Source of the DNA: Athripsodes cinereus
Taxonomy: Eukaryota > Arthropoda > Insecta > Trichoptera > Leptoceridae
Length of the DNA stretch: 64,000 nucleotides
Reading direction: 5' to 3'
Assembly: GCA_947579605.1 (NCBI GenBank)
Contig: OX388311.1
Location: 26,972,951 to 27,036,950, forward strand
Position 1 is the first letter of the stretch. Every line of letters starts with the position of its first letter. A program made the translations under genes and the position numbers. The notes below the pieces were generated by a model. The model made no database searches. It saw nothing but the letters and a program-made list of their open reading frames with translations, and had not been told where the DNA came from. Positions 34,755 through 47,362 of the stretch are shown here, in pieces.

Positions 34755-36635
34755 AGCAATAGCTTATTTATAAATATTAACATAACAATTTTTTTCCAAT
34801 ATTTCTTAGTTTTAAGTAATAAAAACGATAAACATAGTTATCCAAAAAAATATGAAAGAATAAATACGACATAGACAAAACTTGAAAACATATTGAAAGA
34901 CATAATAATCTCTATGATACCGAGTCGATATGATAAATGAATAGTTTATTACCATAATATTGTAATTTTATATTAATGTAATACAAAATATTTTCATTAG
35001 TACACATATAATTTATTAAAAACGATTGTTTTTTCTATGATGTTGATTTTCATTGAAAAACGTATCTTTCAATAAAAGTCGATGTAGTAGACAAAACATT
35101 TGTTTTAAATATCATTATGGATATCTACTACATTAAAACCAACACTTAATATAACTTACTACTAGTATTATTTATACATGTAGGTATATTTTTTTTTTTT
35201 GAAAAAAGGAATGTGACAAAACAAATGGTCGAATCAACAAAGTAATGTACACTGATGTAATTTTTATTTATTGAATTGTTAATTTGATGATAATAGTCCA
35301 GTTGCGAAACTGGAATTTAAGCTAGTCCAATAATAAATGCACTGTAGACAAATACTGTCAACACCATACATTTTATTTACATTTGTCATATGACGCTACA
35401 ATTCACGTTTACCTAGCAAAAAGTACAATCCATCTCATATAAATAGAATGTAAAGTAAATAACACCTTCATTACTAAACGCGGTTCTTTCTTGGTTGTAC
35501 AACACTGCAACGGTTTACAATTGGCTGTAAAATATTCACAAAAAGCATGTTTGTATAAGTCTTTGCCAGTGCAAATATTTACACAATGCTGAAAGAATTA
35601 TTTACGAAGGCATTTCATAAAATATGCGACTTTGTTTTGTCGTATTACCTGTAAGTATAATTCTATTTAAGTAAATAAATTCTACAATTTTATGAAAGTA
35701 AATAAATTCGCAATGTAAAATCTTTTATGAAAATTGCACTGCATACACCGAATGAATACCATTTAATTAAAACGCTGTGAAATAAAATAATTGCGAAAAT
35801 ACATCAGTGAATTGATTGTTGGCTAATATTTAAACAATAAATATGTTTTAAATATATTTAAACAATATGTAAAAACATATTCGGTAATCATCACCAAGAC
35901 ATAACATTGGATTAATAGTTATTCATTTCAATTGTGGACTAGTCTCTGAAAACATTGAATTACCTCAGAAGTGCATTTGGAAACTAAAAAAAAATAGTGT
36001 GAGATGGTATCCGAGTCTATAATTTGTGACTGTGCTGTGATGATGTGCATGTGACCTACTGAAGTGACCTCGATGTCCGGTTACATGCAAAATGGAAGAC
36101 ATTCTGAACCCCTCTGAGTCAGTATAGAAAAGATATATAAATTTATGGTCCAATACGATTAAATAATTATACTCATAATATCATCATGGATTATTTCGCA
36201 ACAATAAATATTTAGAGCAAGGTAGGCACATATTATTTTAATGCACGCAAAGAGCAATAATAAAAGATTGTGTAATAATCAGTTGGCTAAAAAATATACG
36301 TGATTGATAATGAAAATCCGCGCATCGCAATGTAGATACTGTAACATTATTTGTACGTTGACATTGCAAATATTTTATGTTGTAACGTAGTGTAAGAATC
36401 CTTATAAGTGTTGGTATTAACTTCGGCAATCCTAATATGCACGGTAGGTATAATAAATTATAGATAAGATCGATACGTCAAAATGTATAATATGCAGAGA
36501 AGTATTACGGGTTACCATTACTCACGACAAAATGACAATTTAGAAATGAAACGAATATCCGATAACTAAAAATGCGGTAAAAAACGACCCGCTTTCGGAT
36601 CTTTTCGGCTATAACATTCATTTTCGGGGATTTAC
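34755..36635. other. Gene-free AT-rich stretch with a family C fragment
   Basis: A family C fragment lies at 35083-35132 (GTAGTAGACAAAACATTTGT, then TTTAAATAT and GATATCTACTA). Other short frames are not recognisable. Confidence 0.45.
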
Positions 36636-36638
36636 GTG

Positions 36639-36809
36639 GTTAGATGGCAGAATCACTAATATAGTGATAATGTCGCAACTGCATATTATCACATTTTTTT
36701 ATGAAAAGTGCTTTGTTGATTTTGTTATGTAGATAATGATGAAGAAGATGATGAAGATAATAGATGATGATGCAAGAAAAATAAAATAAATACATACATA
36801 AATAAAAAA
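36639..36809 (+). repeat. Family E repeat with expanded GATGAAGAA insert
   Basis: It has GTTAGATGGCAGAATCACTA, AGTGATAATGTCGC, ACTGCATATTATCACATTTT, GTGCTTTGTTGATTTTGTTA, and GATGATGCAAGAAAAATAAA, and ends in ATAAATACATACATAAATAA. Compared with the copy at 17478, a GATGAAGAAGATGATGAAGA-type microsatellite has grown inside the GATGATG segment. Confidence 0.7.
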
Positions 36810-37830
36810 TCAAACCCCGAAAACGACAAATAAAAACAAATTAATCGTCGGTTCTCTCGATCGGCTATCATGACGAAAACGTTCGAGTAAATTATAATTA
36901 TTAGTGTGAAAAATATAATGTGCTGATTTACACTACATTTTCTGAAATATCTTAAATATGTTTTTCATTATATAAGCGCACTTACTCTTTTCAAACATAT
37001 TTTCTTTCAATAACCTATAATGTGGACTAATAACCTTAAGTTGCCGGTAGCACGATGGTAGTTTTGTACTTTCACACGAGATATTGTGATTTCGTTTCCT
37101 TCCACTGCCACTTTCTAAATTTTCAAGACACGAGCATATTGCTTACAGTAAAAAAAAAAATTTGAATTTTTAGGTTTTATTTCAAGCATAGTTGAAAATA
37201 CAATAAAAGTGGTATACCCATTTTCATGTGCTTAAAAATCATAATATCATTTAATCTTAATACGGCAATTTTGCCGTACAATGTATGAATAAACAAATAA
37301 ATAAAACATATATTTTATTGCAGAACAGATTAATCGCATTATACAAAACTAATCATGACAGAGGTGGAGCTATATTCGGGCTAAAATATGGATAAATTTG
37401 AATCTCGCCGAATATTCGTTATCCGGCTAAATAAACATAATTTTCATCACTGAAGAAAATGGTAAACATTTAAAGTAAAGTACCAGGATTGTTACGTATA
37501 TATCTATCTGACGTGTAGTTACGTTTTCTCTCAAAGATAGTTTTATATCTTGGGAGGAAATGATTTCCATACTGGCAGAAAAGATTGTGTATGGTACTAA
37601 TACAAAAATACAGTATATTCGAGTATTATCTTTCTTGTCAATGGTGCTGATAAAATGAAAAAGAGATGTATGATGCTGCAATATGGAATATATATTCACG
37701 CACATAAGAATATTTTGCGTGATTTTTTTTACACGATTCCGTGCAAGAAATAAAATCTTACAGATTAAATAAATGCTTTACTTAAACATGGCAATAAATA
37801 TATTATAATATAGACAATCTATATATATAT

Positions 37831-37868
37831 CGCCGTTTAATGATCCAAGACCATTTCAAGGGCGCCGT
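37831..37868 (+). repeat. Family F fragment
   Basis: CGCCGTTTAATGATCCAAGA and CCATTTCAAGGGCGCCGT align with the core of the copies at 28825 and 61935. It is preceded by a (TA)n stretch. Confidence 0.5.
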
Positions 37869-38888
37869 GACTTTTCCTGAACGTTATCAACTTCCTCCTG
37901 AATGTGGTAGTATAATTATTTTACATAAAACTGGTATCACCACAACGATAATGTTTTTGACGGTTCTATCACGATCTGATAAGAAATATTTATTGTTGAA
38001 TAAAAATCTAATTATATTATCCACATTTACATATTTTATGTAAGTACAAATAATTGATATTACATGTATCAAGAAAATTTTATTACAAGAATGATGTATT
38101 CAATATGACGATTTATTAAAATAATAAATAAAATATAATCACCGATTTGATACACATCAAATGAATTAGTTTTTTTTTTGACTAAACATTTAAAACAATA
38201 TATTCAAAGCCCATTCAAATCTGATGACATGGTATCACATAAAATGTAATAATATCTGTTAATAAATAACCTTTGTATAATATTTTCAGAGTACAATCCG
38301 TCTAGAGGTTGTAAACTCATATAGAGTGTATTATTTTTTCTTTGTCTACTTACAGTGTCCATGAAATATATACATATTTACGAACATATTTGCAAACTGA
38401 CTAGAATACTTATATGATTCTTGGAACAAAAATTAGAACGGAAATAAAACGAGCAAACGTTTCGTAAGAAAGAAAATACTGAAATGAATACATTATATAA
38501 TATTTTCAGAGAGACACGAATGTTTTTATTCGGTAGTAGGTAGTAACTAAAGACGAAATGAATAGTGATTTTGTCGAATATCGAATACCGAATATCCGGC
38601 AAAGCTCTGGATCGAAGAACCGACTATAAGAGCAAAATATGCGTATGCCAAACGATCGAAACGAAACGCAAACGCAAGCAATATCAAGCATGAGAAAACT
38701 CGCTAAGATTTATCTATCATCTCTCGGCAACATATAGTGAGATGCTATTTTCTGAAATAGGTATAGTTTAAAAACGCAACCGTTGCTATCAACAAAACAC
38801 GACAAAGTGTTTTCGTTCGTCATAACTACCACTGATATAATATAAGTATATTTAATATATTAATTTGTGATTAAAATAAATTTCATCC

Positions 38889-39170
38889 CATGGAATCTTC
38901 GGTAAGGAAAAGATCTCACGCTCATTTTAGCAAGTATCAGTGTACTGTAAAAGGCAAGTTTTTTTCGTAAAACTTCACGTATAAGACAATTATCGTCTAC
39001 AATTCAGTGATGTAGTATTCCAGCCATCCTGAACGCCTTATTTTTAGACAAGAAGAGGACAACCTGCACGCTTATTACTTGCAGTTGCTCCACTGGTCTC
39101 ACTCATATCCTATTCTCAAGAGCGGGATATTATGTCTATTATCACTAATTGTGGGATATGACGAGATGGT
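38889..39170 (+). repeat. Family A repeat with an internal insertion
   Basis: It has CATGGAATCTTCGGTAAGGA, TGTACTGTAAAAGGCAAG, TCGTAAAACTTCACGTATAA, GACAATTATCG, CAATTCAGTGATGTAGTATT, CCAGCCATCCTGAACGCCTT, GAAGAGGACAACCTGCACGC, and a closing TTGTGGGATATGACGAGATG. About 50 extra bases (roughly 39100-39150) separate the CTGGTCTCACTC block from the TTGTGGGATAT block. Confidence 0.7.
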
Positions 39171-39378
39171 TGTTTTTTTATGATTTAGTACTAAACTGAA
39201 ATCTCGTCGCTCTAACTGTTTGTACTTACTATTTGGACTATTTATTTATTTGTCGTGTCGAAACCCAGAAAAAACCAATCAAACTGATCTCCAGTACTGT
39301 GCAAAACGCACAGCAGGTGGAGATGCATAAAAAATATCCTCCATAGTGCATGTGACAGGGCACAATGGACACTCCAAG

Positions 39379-39417
39379 TTTTTTTGATATTCGGACTAAT
39401 ACCGAATATCAAAAAAA
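39379..39417. repeat. Perfect 16-bp hairpin built on ATATTCGG
   Basis: TTTTTTTGATATTCGG (39379-39394) and CCGAATATCAAAAAAA (39402-39417) are exact reverse complements with a 7-nt loop. The ATTCGG/CCGAAT words recur just downstream (39430-39460) and at 38570-38600 and 37408-37425. Confidence 0.6.
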
Positions 39418-40914
39418 GTACCTAGCCTAATACCGAATTATAGTCGAATATTCGTGGCATTTCTAGAAGTAACATAGTTATATAAATATGTGCATAAATA
39501 CTGCTGCCGTACATTCTGCTGCTGATAGTAGAGGAAATGTTTTCACGCAACTGAGATTGAACACGGAGAATAAAATTATTACAAACTTTTAACTATTCCA
39601 AAACCTTTCAGACCCTCATGCGTACTTTTAAATTGCAAAACTTTTATTTTGTTGTTACTGTGTAGTTGTAAAAATAATATACGAGTAAGTAGGAAACTAA
39701 TATATAAACATTTCAAACTTTAAACGATGTCACTTTATCAGCCGATCGCCAAACGATTTTCAGAAATTATGATTAGTAATTTTGTTGATATTATTATTAC
39801 ATAAGAAGGAAAATCAATTAAATTTTACTGATAATATTCCAGTACCATCATAACTAAACACCCCATCCAATGCCCTTTTCACAAAACGAACGCCGATTTT
39901 TAAAACAGACAAGCGGACCTCTGAGGATCACGTGATCAAGACAGACGTCTCCGTTTTCATACAGCTCATTGAAAAAACAAAATAATATTTATTTTCTTTC
40001 TCGTTCTTTCATCATCTATTCACTCAAATTTATTCATTTTATATTTATTTATTACATATCTACGGCAAAATGATACCTATACTCAAGATATGTCGGCACA
40101 TTGAACTACTATCACTTGTAAAGAGATGTTATGGGATTCTGAATAAAATTTAAATGACAGATATTATGTGGCAAATCGAATTCTAATATTGAATAATACA
40201 TTAAAATATCTATGACAACGACATTAGTATCGTATGATTTTAGTTACTAATTAGTATATACGAAATTCGTTGGTCAGAGGCTTAAATATGGCTATTACAA
40301 ATTTACTTCATATTATTATATTGGTATGCTAAATACGCGGTGTGGTCGTCATTGGAGCATGCATAGGTATTCCGATAGGATTAACCGTCCGTAAGCGTAA
40401 TACGGACATACATAAGTTAGGGATCCGTCCGTCGAACCGGTAAATGTGTGGATACAGTGTTATGTATTTGTGTTTTGATCGGAATATAGATATCATGGTT
40501 CAATTTTATGCTAATAATATCACACAACATTGTGCTTTTGTAGTTACTTTACACCTCTACAGTATTTCATATTGGAACACAATTAGGTATATGAAGATTT
40601 TACAATATTAGTTAAAGCTGTTTTCCCCTAACTGATTTCATTAACTCTTAAAAGACTTTATCATTGTCAATGTATTTACTTACTTTTTCTGCAAGTCCTG
40701 TGAAAGCCGTGTATGCGTTAACTAATGACGTACAAGACAATTATATTATTTCAAATTACCCTTAGGACGCTTATCATATTAAAATTTGTTTTTGTATCCG
40801 ATATACTTCAATATTACTATTTTACATCAAAAGAGATTGATAATGACCTGATTGTGATATGTTGTCCACTGTCCAGCAATTAGGTTTAACAACTGTCAAG
40901 CTGGCAGTGGTATA

Positions 40915-41060
40915 TTTTATTAAAATAAAATAAAATAAATAAAATAAATAAATAAATAAGTCGAAAGACGTCTCTCTCAGAATCAATAATCTATAGTAGA
41001 AAGAAACACTTGTTTCAAATTACATAAAAATGAAAGAGACAAATAGAGTGACTCTCTCAG
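40915..41060 (+). repeat. (AAATA)n tail followed by family C repeat
   Basis: An AAATA/AAAT simple repeat (about 40915-40959) is followed at once by TCGAAAGACGTCTCTCTCAG, AATCTATAGTAGAAAGAAAC and ACTTGTTTCAAATTA, the fullest version of family C. The A-rich run may be the 3' tail of a separate insertion ending here (AACTGTCAAGCTGGCAGTGG lies just before it). Confidence 0.55.
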
Positions 41061-41325
41061 TGATACATATTAACTTTGAAGACTAGTTTTTTTTATCATT
41101 ATTGTCAAAATTAGATCACTTCAAATTGATAAAAATGACGGTAATACGAGCTGAAAAGTATTACTGAGAATCACTTTTCCCATATATTTTGGTTTCAAAT
41201 GGTTCTGAAATATTGAAGTTCATTGGATGTAACAGTAAATTCAACCAAATCAAGGACTACCTCAAAATAATCGTCATTCTAAGGTTATATTGAAATATTT
41301 TGTCATAATATCTTAAAAGTGTTCA

Positions 41326-41460
41326 GAAGCCCGACGACAGAGTCTCGGGCTTTGAATCGAAAGACCCCGGGTTGAAAATATCAATTGCCGACCGACTCCA
41401 CCCTCATGACACAGGCACAGGTTTATTGTGAAAGTGTTTGGGGTGCATTTGGGTTTACCT
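41326..41460 (+). mobile_element. tRNA-derived SINE (family B)
   Basis: ACAGAGTCTCGGG (from 41337) lines up with the A box of the 44.7-kb copy. CCCCGGGTTGAAAATATC is a mutated B box (GGTTCGATCCC in the good copy). The body has CATGACACAGG, TTTATTGTGAAAGTGTTTGG and GGTGCATTTGGGTTTAC, matching the other copies in reverse. Confidence 0.65.
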
Positions 41461-41469
41461 AAATATTTG

Positions 41470-44395
41470 AAGTTAAATAATGAAGGAAATCCGGCAATGG
41501 GCAACCTTTTCGAGTATTTGACGAAGGGTATGGATTTTAAAAGAGAAAACTATTATCAAGGGATATTCCAATGCCTGTATCCATTATTTTTAAACCTAAG
41601 ATAGTTTGAAGGACAATTCTATGAATAAAATTAATAAGATGGATAACAGAATCACAAAAAGAGAAAGTCTGAAAGGAAAACTATTAGGTGATTGTAATTT
41701 TGTAACAAAATATAATATATCAATCTATTCTGACACATGATTTCAGATAGGGATTTCTTCAAAAAATGTTCACATTTGTATATCTCTGATAAATAAAATT
41801 TTACTAAATATATTTGAAGTACAACAATTATAAATAAGTGCAGATGAAAATCTCCCGCAAAGAAGGTGGAAATATTACCTTAAATTTGTATTATTAACCC
41901 GAAATTATGGACAAAGGTTTTAATGAAAACAGAAGCAGAACATTACGGAAAACAAGCACATAGGTACCTCCATCTACAGAAAATCTAAAATTAAAACAAT
42001 TAAATCCGAGAACTTTGTACGCTTAGCATTTCAAGTAACAAAGTATATTAAATAATATAAAGATGGAAATGAAAATCTGACACAAGTACAAGAATGTACT
42101 GACATAGATTCAAACAAATTCTTTTCATATTTTTTTTATCAAAATAACATAAAATATAACACATTTCTTCAATATTATAAATATGTTGTATTCCAACGTT
42201 TTTAATATGTCAAAAATACCGCAAAAAAAAAAACCTTTTCAAGTATACAAATATAAAACAAAATAAACAACCGAACATTAATTCTTAAGGAATGTTATAC
42301 GGTTTTGATGATGAGTGTTATAGAAAGATATTTTTCGTTAATTTAAAATTGTTTGTGTACTTATACAAATATGGAATCAATAATTTTTCACTTTTTCAGA
42401 CAATTATTTATGGCATTTAATACGAATATATGTGAATTTAGCTACTAAATTAAAAATAAGTTGCCAATAAATGTACATTATACTTATGAAATATTAAGCT
42501 ATAAGAATATGATGTTCAATTATACAGTTTTAAGAATAAATGTTTCGGTTTATAACTGAAACCGAAGCACTGCATACTATCATTTCACAAAAATTAGGAA
42601 AAACCTGAGATATTCAAAAATAATAAACGCCTAACTATTAATATTGAAACAAAAAAAGATGAAAATATAATATGTCAAAAGCACCGTTTGTGACTCTCTT
42701 GAAATACTAAATTCGTATTTTTTCTCAGGAATAATTTCGGAAATTGATTCATTGATATAAAAATTTCAGAACTAAATCTTCATAGAGTAACGTGGAAAAG
42801 ATATTCGAATCAATATTCCAGTAGGCTGTAAGTAATATCCCTAATCATAATAATATTTATTCGGTATCGTCGAGAGTAGACAAATCAAATTTTACCCGAA
42901 ATAATTAGGTAGGTACAATCGATATCTTCTGAGAAATAAAAATGTGGATGGCCTTCGTGTTCATCGCACACTAAAATAGAATTACCTTACTCCGTCTCAA
43001 ACAAGGATTTTATATATTTTTTTTCGTTTGTAATAGAAAACGTGACAATTTAAAAGTGATCTTCTAAAAAATTTACACTAGTATCAAAGAGAAAAGAGAG
43101 ATGCCCACGTTTTACGTCAGTTGATATTGAAGGAAAATATAGATATGTACATAAGACATTTTTACCATTTGATGGAAGCAAAAATATATTTCAACGAAAT
43201 CCATCGTAACAATAAATATCACGTCGTTTTGATAATGCTTTAAATCGAGATCTTAAGTAAAATAAAGCGAATTTGTGTAGTACTGAAACACTATACATAA
43301 CAAAATTCATAACACTGTTATCTTTTAATACCAGTTTTATCCAAAACCCGGTAAACGTGTAAAAACAATATCTTTAGTTTTAAGTGACTAACATTACTTT
43401 GAACAATGAATACAAAAAAAGTGAAGGAAGCTAGGATTTGCATAGTTTGTTGATAAAAAATGCGTACAATACTTTAACATAAATGAATCAAGATATTAAA
43501 AAAATAAATCTCATAATGATGCAATATTTGTCTCTTTATTCTTTTTTTATTATTTCCTTGAAAACGTCTAGAAAGAAAAAAGTATATTATGAATATAATT
43601 GTACCGAAGGAAGTCTTTCCCTGGGGTACGTTTATGAGAAGCGGGAGGACGCACAACGATAAAAATATCATTGAATTTATATTGCTTATTTACGCGAAAG
43701 GAAACGACTGTATATAATAAAACGATAGTTGAAAAAAAACTAATTGGCTAAATGTTTATACTTCTAGAATCATTTTTGTAAAAAAATATTAGTTTTGTTC
43801 ATTCACAAAACAAAGAAGGCATTTATTACACAAACCTACCAAGTTTTCAAGTTAGAAGAAGATAATAAAGGTTGGAAAAAAGAAACTTTAACGAAGATAC
43901 ATAAATTCATTCGAATCACAGTTAAAAGTAATGAATTTTAAGCACAGCCAAATTCGAGTAAGAATTCGAATTTGTTTGATGTATTAAAAATATTTGAATG
44001 AGTTTTTTTTCATGTAGTAAAAAGTGTATGTCAATAATATTTAAGTCGTTTCGTTTTAGGGTGAAAAATATCATAGACTAATCCACAGAGTATATTCGGG
44101 AAAATAGTCGAAGGTCGAAACATAAGTGAGGTCGTCATATAAGTATAAGAACAGTGGTGTAATCCAATAGACTAGGAAATTGGATTACGTTCGCATCAAT
44201 TGGTATTGTCAGCTTTCAAGGCTTCTTGAATTTAGCAGTACGTAGTAGTTATATCGAGAAAACTATAATAATAAGTAGTAAAATATTCAGTACAACTTGG
44301 CCGGAGTGAATATTATTATTTCTACAAGCGTTTGTAAAGACCAAGGTGGACGGAATATTGATGAATGTAGGTAATACATTTAATATTGTTCAACA
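41470..44395. other. Gene-free AT-rich stretch
   Basis: I see only AT-rich sequence with A runs and one unrecognised minus frame (43474-43671). No supported feature. Confidence 0.45.
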
Positions 44396-44404
44396 TTATT
44401 AATA

Positions 44405-44530
44405 TTGTCCTGTCTCCCTTGGTGGAGAGTATTAGGTCTGGTTGGGATGTCCCTTGGGGAGGGAAGCGTCTCTGCAACAGCCCCGGTAACGGCGACCCTC
44501 GGGTTCGCCGGCCTGAATAACCTAGGAAAA
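44405..44530. other. GC-rich segment, probable retroelement fragment
   Basis: It contains CTCCCTTGGTGGAGAG, GGTTGGGATGTCCCTTGGGG, AACAGCCCCGGTAACGGCGA and CCCTCGGGTTCGCCGGCCTG, a sharp contrast with its surroundings. The composition suggests part of a non-LTR element's 5' or inter-ORF region. I cannot assign it. Confidence 0.35.
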
Positions 44531-44608
44531 GTCTCTGGACACCTCAACTCAGCTTTTGTTCCAAAATATATGCAATTTTTGTAAATATATTACGTCCTTT
44601 TACTATTA

Positions 44609-44785
44609 CTTTTTTTTTTTAAAGATATATCTGGGTTTTGTTATAAACCCAAATACAACCTTATACACCTTTCACAGTAAGCTAAAAGCTTGTGTCGTGA
44701 AAGGGGAATTTGCCGGCACCTGGGATCGAACCCCGGACCCCTTGTTCACAAGGCCGAGACTCTACCACAAGGCTGCCGACGAACT
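44609..44785 (-). mobile_element. tRNA-derived SINE (family B), best copy
   Basis: On the minus strand the head begins near TCGGCAGCCTTG. TGGTAGAGTCTCGG (44767-44754) is a good Pol III A box and GGTTCGATCCC (44732-44722) a consensus B box, 22 nt apart, so the head is clearly tRNA-derived. The body follows with CTTTCACGACACAAGC, TTACTGTGAAAGGTG and TTTGGGTTTATAAC, and a run of about ten A (T on the plus strand, 44609-44618) forms the tail. Pol III transcription and LINE-driven insertion are inferred from the class. It sits between two GC-rich patches (44405-44530 and 44940-45110). The plus frame at 44556-44816 is a shadow. Confidence 0.85.
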
Positions 44786-44939
44786 CGAACACGAACACGA
44801 AACTATTATTTTGTAACTTTTGTAACCTAGGTTAAGATAACTTGTTTATTTGATTTTTTTCTTTGTATAGATATATGTATTATTACTATGTTTGCTTCTC
44901 TCGTATAAATGTACATCGAAGGAGTTTAGTCAAAAGATT

Positions 44940-45110
44940 TCGCACGGAGGTTTTGGCGGTTTGGTGGTTTGGCCGGCCAGCCCTTCAGGTTGCCCACTAT
45001 GGCGCCTCCGGTGTGGACAAGATTTGTTAAGTGTAGAATTTCGGATAAATGGAAGTCCCCAGACTTCTGCGGTATCCGGGTGGACGGTGGGTCCTTCAAT
45101 GTTCACCATT
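44940..45110. other. GC-rich segment, probable retroelement fragment
   Basis: It contains CGCACGGAGGTTTTGGCGGT, GGCCGGCCAGCCCTTCAGGT, ATGGCGCCTCCGGTGTGGAC and ATCCGGGTGGACGGTGGGTC. Both strands are open across it (44892-45212 plus, 44930-45193 minus), so open frames alone mean little. It may belong with the patch at 44405-44530, with the SINE inserted between them. Confidence 0.35.
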
Positions 45111-46670
45111 ATTAACACCCTAAATATAATACATTTACAAATGATTCTAATGTATGCAGATACAAGGCAAAAAATATTGAATAATTTCAGCAAAAAAAAA
45201 ACGTATGCATGAGCGAAGAATTAGGTCAAGAATATGAAGTCTATCCACGTAAGTAAGGCAAGAGTACCAACAGAAAAAAACATTCAGCATATTGTAAAGA
45301 CTCGTAGGTACTATAGTGTATGTTTATAGCGTAAGTAGCTGTTCTCATTGGAATGGTAAATAATGCAAATGGTATGACATGAAATCAACATAAACGATCG
45401 TCTTCCTGCCACAATACATAACTAACAGAGACAACGTGAATACAAGATTGTATTATTACAGAATTGAACAACATTGTCAAGGACTTTAGGACTTACGTAG
45501 GGGTCTTAGAATAGCTTCAGTGGTCGTGATAATTATTAGCATTATTTTATTATGCTCGTTGGAAATAAAATGAAACAAATTTAAATTTCAGATTCAGATA
45601 TTCAGAGAAAAGTTGGGCAAAGGGACATTTTGTCGACGTGCATAATTCGAGGCATCATTTGTATATGAACTTAAAGCAAATTCAGGTTTTAAATACTTAT
45701 CGGGAAATTATTTAGTATCATTATTCAACATTTTAATACCAATATAATTTTGTATTAAGAAACAAAATAAAATAACATTATAACCTCAAAAATTCGTTTG
45801 CAAATGTGTAAATTTCACGCGCCTGACCCCTCAAACAAAGGAATTATAGTTTTGAAAAAAAAGTACCTACCTATTTACGTTTGCTGGTAAAAGAAAATAA
45901 TTCTAGTACTTTTTAACAACAGTGAAGGGTTGGTTTTGGATTCTTCATTTTGAACATACCTGAAACAAAAAAAAAAACATAATTATAAACATAAAAATAT
46001 AACATTTCATATAAATTGTAAAATATACTAAACAAACATCATTCCAATTCAATCCAAAAATATTTTTTTAAAAGTTAAATTTTTCTAATCCTTAAAAACG
46101 TATCAGATATAAAATCAATTATTTTATTAACAAATTTATCCTTAAATTTAAATTTAGTTCCCGAGCAGCTGGACAGAATGTTCTTACATACCTAAGCCAA
46201 TTTGTAAAGTATAATAATAATCCTTATTGAACGAAAATAGTACAGAATAGAATAAAAAAACATGACATCATTACTACTGGGGGTTTAAAAAGGGCACTTT
46301 ATATGAATCATAACAGGATCATATTAGGAATTGTTCAAACTGTTCGTCAAATAGCTGAATCACTAGATGTTACTCCGGACAAACATCTTTCAATTAATTT
46401 TGTAATTCAGTTTGCTTATTTTTTGTTTTAGAAAAGTACATTCATAGTGGCAGATAGTGGCCTATTTGTAATTTTTTAGAACACGCGCCTGTTACACAAT
46501 GTCTATTAAATCATCGGCAAAGTACAGAAATATGGAACTTGCTTTCGAAGTGCAGGATCCAGAGTTTGTTGGCTTATTCAGGTTGAATAAAAGCGTGTCT
46601 CGACCTTATTCATGAGTTGGAGCCTTATTTACCATCCCGTCGGGGTGGAATAAGTACAAGGTAAGAGATT

Positions 46671-46825
46671 TTTTTTTGAAAAATATATATATAGGTTATT
46701 TGTTATAAACCCAGTTGCGACTTTCACAGTAAGCTTAAAGCTTGTGTCTTGAGAAACATAAGCCTTACTACAAAATTTTGCGATTGTTGGATAGGTACCC
46801 TTCACTCTGAGCCACTCATAAGTAA
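46671..46825 (-). mobile_element. tRNA-derived SINE (family B), diverged
   Basis: In minus sense: GAGTGGCTCAGAGTGAAGGG (A-box-like head), a degraded B-box region, then body blocks AAGCTTTAAGCTTACTGTGA, AAGTCGCAACTGGGTTTATA and an A-run tail (T9 on the plus strand near 46671). The body matches the 44.7-kb copy closely, while the head differs more. Confidence 0.65.
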
Positions 46826-46829
46826 AGGT

Positions 46830-47295
46830 AATAAGAAAATATAAGGCTACTTACATATTACCCATCTACTTACACCACATTCTTACACACAGCATTATTT
46901 ATTTGCATTTTAGGTGTTAAGTATATTGAGCATTTATGCATCTGGTTCCTAGCCAGTGCACACCACAAGATGTACCAATTAAGTGTGTCAACACATTAAC
47001 AACTCATAACTAGAAATATAAATAAAAAAAGAAACAAGCTGAATTAATAACTCTGGTATTATATTCAAATCTATATTCTATTAACATAGTAACATAAAAA
47101 AGTATATTGTAAGTAAAAAAAAACATACTTGTTAGCGGTTTTTCGTATAGAAATATATTTTCACAGCTACACGTGTTAGTTGCGTTTCCACATATTCAAA
47201 CATAGGTGAGGTATGTGTTTTATTCAATTCCGTTTTTTCTTTGAAAGTTCATTTGTTCTCTTTCTTTTCTCTTCTACGTATTTACATCGCTTTTT
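46830..47295. other. Gene-free stretch
   Basis: I see nothing supportable here. Confidence 0.4.
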
Positions 47296-47298
47296 ATC

Positions 47299-47362
47299 TA
47301 CTACTACTACTACTATACCATCACGGCATATCCCACAAGTGGGGTAGCCAGCAGATCAGCTT
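47299..47362 (-). repeat. Family A 3' end, reverse
   Basis: The plus strand reads CTACTACTACTACTACTATA, CCATCACGGCATATCCCACA, AGTGGGGTAGCCAGCAGATC, AGC. This is a near-perfect reverse complement of the terminal block with a (TAG)n tail. Only about 60 bp of the family remain, as with a 5'-truncated insertion. Confidence 0.75.

Noticed and set aside
39929..39940. 12-bp palindrome GATCACGTGATC, an E-box-like site
   Set aside because: A single short palindrome with no gene nearby gives no support for a regulatory role.
44930..45193. Minus frame across the GC-rich patch
   Set aside because: GC-rich DNA has few stops, both strands are open, and neither translation is recognised.
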